Of a stretch of 64,000 nucleotides of DNA, positions 61,798 through 64,000 are shown one piece after another. Numbering within the stretch: position 1 is the stretch's first letter; every line of letters begins with the position of its first letter. A program made the translations under genes and the position numbers. The stretch covers positions 59,457-123,456 of the forward strand of contig NZ_RDOJ01000008.1 of assembly GCF_003687725.1 (NCBI RefSeq), in the 5' to 3' direction. Below the pieces are notes generated by a model that saw only the letters and a list, made by a program, of their open reading frames with translations, was not told where the DNA came from and made no database searches. Source of the stretch: Faecalibacter macacae. GTDB taxonomy: Bacteria > Bacteroidota > Bacteroidia > Flavobacteriales > Weeksellaceae.

Positions 61798-61814
61798 AGC
61801 AATACATCGAATAA
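61797..61814 (+). repeat. Integrase 3'-end repeat, possible short copy 4
   Basis: GAGCAATACATCGAATAA reads EQYIE-stop and matches copy 2's last 18 bp at 16 positions. It is much shorter than the others, so chance is possible, but its place at the end of the ars operon fits the pattern. Confidence 0.45.
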
Positions 61815-61915
61815 GAAAGTAAATAATATATTTCGCGACACCTATTGTCATTATAAAGTTTTAATTTACATTAAATTACCTTAAAAAATGTTTAATGACT
61901 AAAACTTAATCTACT

Positions 61916-62806
61916 ATGGCGTATTTGATAAAAGAAGCTGTACAATTCAAAGAATTGACGAAGGTTGCTTTACACAACGTAAAGTCGGAAGAATTTGATA
62001 TAATAGAGGTTTTACCTTTATCAAACGATGGTTATTGTCAAGCATTGATTGACAAAGTATTTGAGATTTCTCATTCTGAAATTGCTGATTTTATCAAACA
62101 TCATTTAATTTATGTTAAGGATAAATTGCACTGGATCAATAAGTTTGAAAAGTTAGTTTCTGTCAATGAATCCTTGTTCAAAAAAGAGAGGAATAGAACT
62201 AAACTAATGAAAATCATTACAACAGCAGAATTTGTAAGAAGTTCATTAAAAAAGCCTGTTACAATAAAAGACATAGACAGTCCTGCACCGAGATACATCA
62301 ATGCAGATTCAGAAGAACGTTATTTTTCGTTTTATAAAACGCAGAAAGATTTGGAACAGATGGAAGACTATTGTGATCAAATCATTTTCTTAACCAATGA
62401 GAAATACGAATACGAACAAGCCAATATTCATTTTATCAATCCAAAACTTCCAGAATATTCAGAGCAATGCAACAAGAAAATTGAACATTTACAACACATC
62501 AGAAGATTACAGGAAGAATTACAAGTAGTTAAAGAAGAAAAATGCAATTACAACAAACTACAATTCAACGGAAACGTAAATCAATTGGTAGACATATTTT
62601 ATCAATTATCAAGAGAATTATTTGTCAATGGAAGATCATATTTAGATGGAAATGTAAACGACATCGCTAAGATGATTGCCTATTCTTTTGTAGACAAAGA
62701 CGGAAATAAATTAAGCATTGAAACGGTCAAAACTATACTCACACCATCACGAGAAGAAAAACGACCAAATAACGCAAAACGTATTGATGTAGATAAATTA
62801 CTATAA
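61916..62806 (+). CDS. Mobile-element protein, possibly RteC-like
   Basis: A 296-residue soluble, helical protein. The N-terminal part shows no domain I recognise. The C-terminal LQFNGNVNQLVDIFYQLSREL and IETVKTILTPSREEKRP resemble the end of RteC-type proteins of conjugative transposons, which regulate excision or transfer. It precedes a small helix-turn-helix gene and a VirE_N gene, an order seen in Bacteroidota integrative elements. The assignment is tentative. Confidence 0.6.
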   Translation: MAYLIKEAVQFKELTKVALHNVKSEEFDIIEVLPLSNDGYCQALIDKVFEISHSEIADFIKHHLIYVKDKLHWINKFEKLVSVNESLFKKERNRTKLMKIITTAEFVRSSLKKPVTIKDIDSPAPRYINADSEERYFSFYKTQKDLEQMEDYCDQIIFLTNEKYEYEQANIHFINPKLPEYSEQCNKKIEHLQHIRRLQEELQVVKEEKCNYNKLQFNGNVNQLVDIFYQLSRELFVNGRSYLDGNVNDIAKMIAYSFVDKDGNKLSIETVKTILTPSREEKRPNNAKRIDVDKLL

Positions 62807-62814
62807 CATTCACT

Positions 62815-62844
62815 ATCCTAACTATCCCAGTTAGGATTTTTTTT
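62815..62844 (+). terminator. Terminator after RteC-like gene
   Basis: Stem ATCCTAACT/AGTTAGGAT with loop ATCCC and eight T, starting 8 bp after the stop. Confidence 0.92.
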
Positions 62845-62962
62845 GGTCCAAAAAGTCCTGTTCACACGTTCAACTTCAAAAATCAAAAGTCTTTATTCAT
62901 CAGCCATTCAAAAAAATATGGTCCTGACAAGACCATTTCAGGACTAACGGACTTTTTTTTCT
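62845..62962 (+). ncRNA. Structured leader or regulatory RNA before HTH gene
   Basis: Outer arms AAAAGTCC (62851-62858) and GGACTTTT (62949-62956) bring a T-tract to the end. Inside, two overlapping hairpins exclude each other: ATGGTC/GACCAT (62918-62923 and 62931-62936) and GTCCTGA/TCAGGAC (62921-62927 and 62938-62944). The layout resembles an attenuator or terminated RNA. No known family is recognised. Confidence 0.4.
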
Positions 62963-63000
62963 ATACTTCATTTGCTTCATAATCTTAAACAAATCAGAAA

Positions 63001-63285
63001 ATGGAAGCAATCATTTTAACAAAAGAACAATACGATGCGATCGTATTCAAATTAGAGGAAATCACTAAAAAATTAAACAAAGCATTAGCAGCTAAACAAG
63101 AAACATTTATGGATAACCAAGAGTTTCTAATGCTAATGAAAATCTCAAAACGTACCGCTCAAACGTGGAGAGATGAAGGAAAGGTTTCATTCTGTCAAGT
63201 AGGCAACAAAATCTACTACAAAATGTCTGACGTCGAAAAGTTATTGAATGAACACTACAACAAATCATTCACTAACAAACGCTAA
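63001..63285 (+). CDS. Helix-turn-helix DNA-binding protein (excisionase-type)
   Basis: A 94-residue protein: a helical N-terminus (LKEITKKLNKALAAKQ) and a MerR/excisionase-type HTH, FLMLMKISKRTAQTWRDEGKVSFCQVGNKIYYKMSDVEKLL. Such proteins are common in Bacteroidota integrative elements as excision or transfer regulators. It lies 39 bp after the structured region. The VirE_N gene follows 55 bp later. Confidence 0.88.
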   Translation: MEAIILTKEQYDAIVFKLEEITKKLNKALAAKQETFMDNQEFLMLMKISKRTAQTWRDEGKVSFCQVGNKIYYKMSDVEKLLNEHYNKSFTNKR

Positions 63286-63340
63286 AAGAAGAATATAGAA
63301 TATCAAAAGTCTAATATCTAACATCTCAAATCTCAATACT

Positions 63341-63979
63341 ATGAGCATAAAATTCACTTTATTCCAAAACTTCAACGAGGTAATCAACACAATACCAGTT
63401 GAGCAAATCGTAACAGAAATCAAAGAAGGAACATACAAAAGTCAAATTCTATACTTGCGTAAATCCTTAGAACAAGGAAAAATGGAACCATACGAAAAAG
63501 CAAAGAAATCTTTAATTGCTTTTACACCAAGTGCAACATTCAAGGGAGGTAGAAAATTAGACTACCTCCAAAATTACAATCAAATAATTGTACTGGATAT
63601 TGATAAAGTTGAGAAAAATAAGCTAGCAGAAATCAAACAAAAAGCGATTGAATTAAGTACAACATTTGTTGCATTTATCAGTCCATCAAACAACGGATTA
63701 AAGCTATTCATCAAGGTTTCAACCAATCAAGACGAACACAAAAACACGTACAACATTGTCAAAGAATTTTACGAAAAAGAGTTAGAAATCGAAATTGATA
63801 AATCCGGAAAAGACATCACAAGATTATGTTTCTATTCTTATGATCCAGAAATCTATTTTAACCCAAACGCAGAAATTTTTCATTGTCATTCTGAACAAAA
63901 TTGTCATTTCGAGCTTGTCGAGAAATCTAATTCAGTTAGTCATCCTGATTTCTATGACAAAACCAAGTTATTTTTATAA
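63341..63979 (+). CDS. VirE_N/BT4734-family protein, truncated by repeat
   Basis: Residues 1-190 form a VirE N-terminal/BT4734-type domain: AFTPSATFKGGRKLDYLQNYNQIIVLDIDK, then AFISPSNNGLKLFIKV and DITRLCFYSYDPEIYFNPNAEIF. Family members are usually longer, with a DUF3987 or primase-helicase half. Here the frame enters a REP-like repeat at 63883-63928, then stops at 63977-63979. The fragment may be non-functional, or the remaining half may be a separate gene beyond the window. Confidence 0.8.
   Translation: MSIKFTLFQNFNEVINTIPVEQIVTEIKEGTYKSQILYLRKSLEQGKMEPYEKAKKSLIAFTPSATFKGGRKLDYLQNYNQIIVLDIDKVEKNKLAEIKQKAIELSTTFVAFISPSNNGLKLFIKVSTNQDEHKNTYNIVKEFYEKELEIEIDKSGKDITRLCFYSYDPEIYFNPNAEIFHCHSEQNCHFELVEKSNSVSHPDFYDKTKLFL
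63883..63928 (+). repeat. REP-like dispersed repeat
   Basis: TTGTCATTCTGAAC (63883-63896), followed by TTGTCATTTCGAGC and TTGTCGAGAAATCT (63901-63928). This GTCATTTCGAGC...TCGAGAAATC type is a common dispersed element in flavobacteria. It lies inside the 3' part of the VirE_N gene. Confidence 0.8.
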
Positions 63980-64000
63980 ATATTTTGATTTTTAATTAGT

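Noticed and set aside
1..64000. tRNA, rRNA or CRISPR features
   Set aside because: No cloverleaf-type T-loop sequence, rRNA segment or regularly spaced direct repeats were recognised by eye.

Overview
The window is AT-rich (roughly 30% GC) and comes from a Bacteroidota chromosome, almost certainly Flavobacteriales and probably Weeksellaceae (Empedobacter-like). The evidence is gene content (the T9SS/gliding lipoprotein SprE/PorW, DUF4876/DUF6850 outer-membrane genes, BT4734-type mobile-element genes), many start regions without an obvious Shine-Dalgarno, and promoters of the Bacteroidota type (-7 box TAnnTTTG). The genus is inference. I see no tRNA, rRNA or CRISPR array.

Layout. 1-6.6 kb: the end of a LytTR response regulator overlapping a propeller-type LytS-like sensor kinase, then a small envelope operon (membrane protein, winged-helix regulator, CreD-like protein, membrane protein) with the same 15-bp palindrome before two of its genes. 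6.8-23 kb: housekeeping and transport genes (BrnQ, FKBP and cyclophilin isomerases, B12/radical SAM protein, hemolysin III, MFS transporter, frameshifted MgtC, FAD monooxygenase, M20 dipeptidase, HemL), with several intergenic gaps that hold a terminator but no gene and may encode small RNAs. 23-34 kb: a Dna2-like nuclease-helicase, an in-frame fusion of an NAD(P)-binding protein with a DUF4846 lipoprotein, and a TonB receptor/DUF4876/DUF6850 outer-membrane operon. 34-54 kb: TrmD, lipocalin, HemB, SprE, a GH3-like enzyme with a thioesterase, a tandem M48 protease and pseudoprotease, RocD, MurI, HemW, a cold-shock protein, an alkyltransferase-like protein and a NatAB-type ABC exporter.

54.2-64 kb is accessory DNA. 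It starts with decayed genes (IS30 transposase tail, frameshifted MltR-like gene) and a 3'-terminal fragment of a tyrosine recombinase gene. The last ~56 bp of that fragment, beginning at the catalytic-tyrosine codon, recur twice more, and a shorter fourth match follows the arsenic genes. The repeats divide the DNA into three modules: RidA/Crp plus a deleted SDR/HxlR pair; a YefM/YoeB toxin-antitoxin pair; and an arsenic operon (ArsR, DUF6428, ArsO, phosphatase-like arsenate reductase, ACR3) with two copies of an ArsR-type operator. This looks like serial insertion at an integrase 3' end, resembling a cassette array, and is the most noteworthy structure here. The window ends in mobile-element genes (possible RteC-like protein, helix-turn-helix protein, a VirE_N/BT4734 protein cut short at a REP-like repeat).

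How the genes work together: three scattered haem-pathway genes (hemL, hemB, hemW) serve tetrapyrrole metabolism. CreD, SprE, TonB/DUF4876/DUF6850, the lipocalin and the beta-barrel protein all act at the cell envelope. The accessory end supplies arsenic resistance and plasmid-type stability functions.
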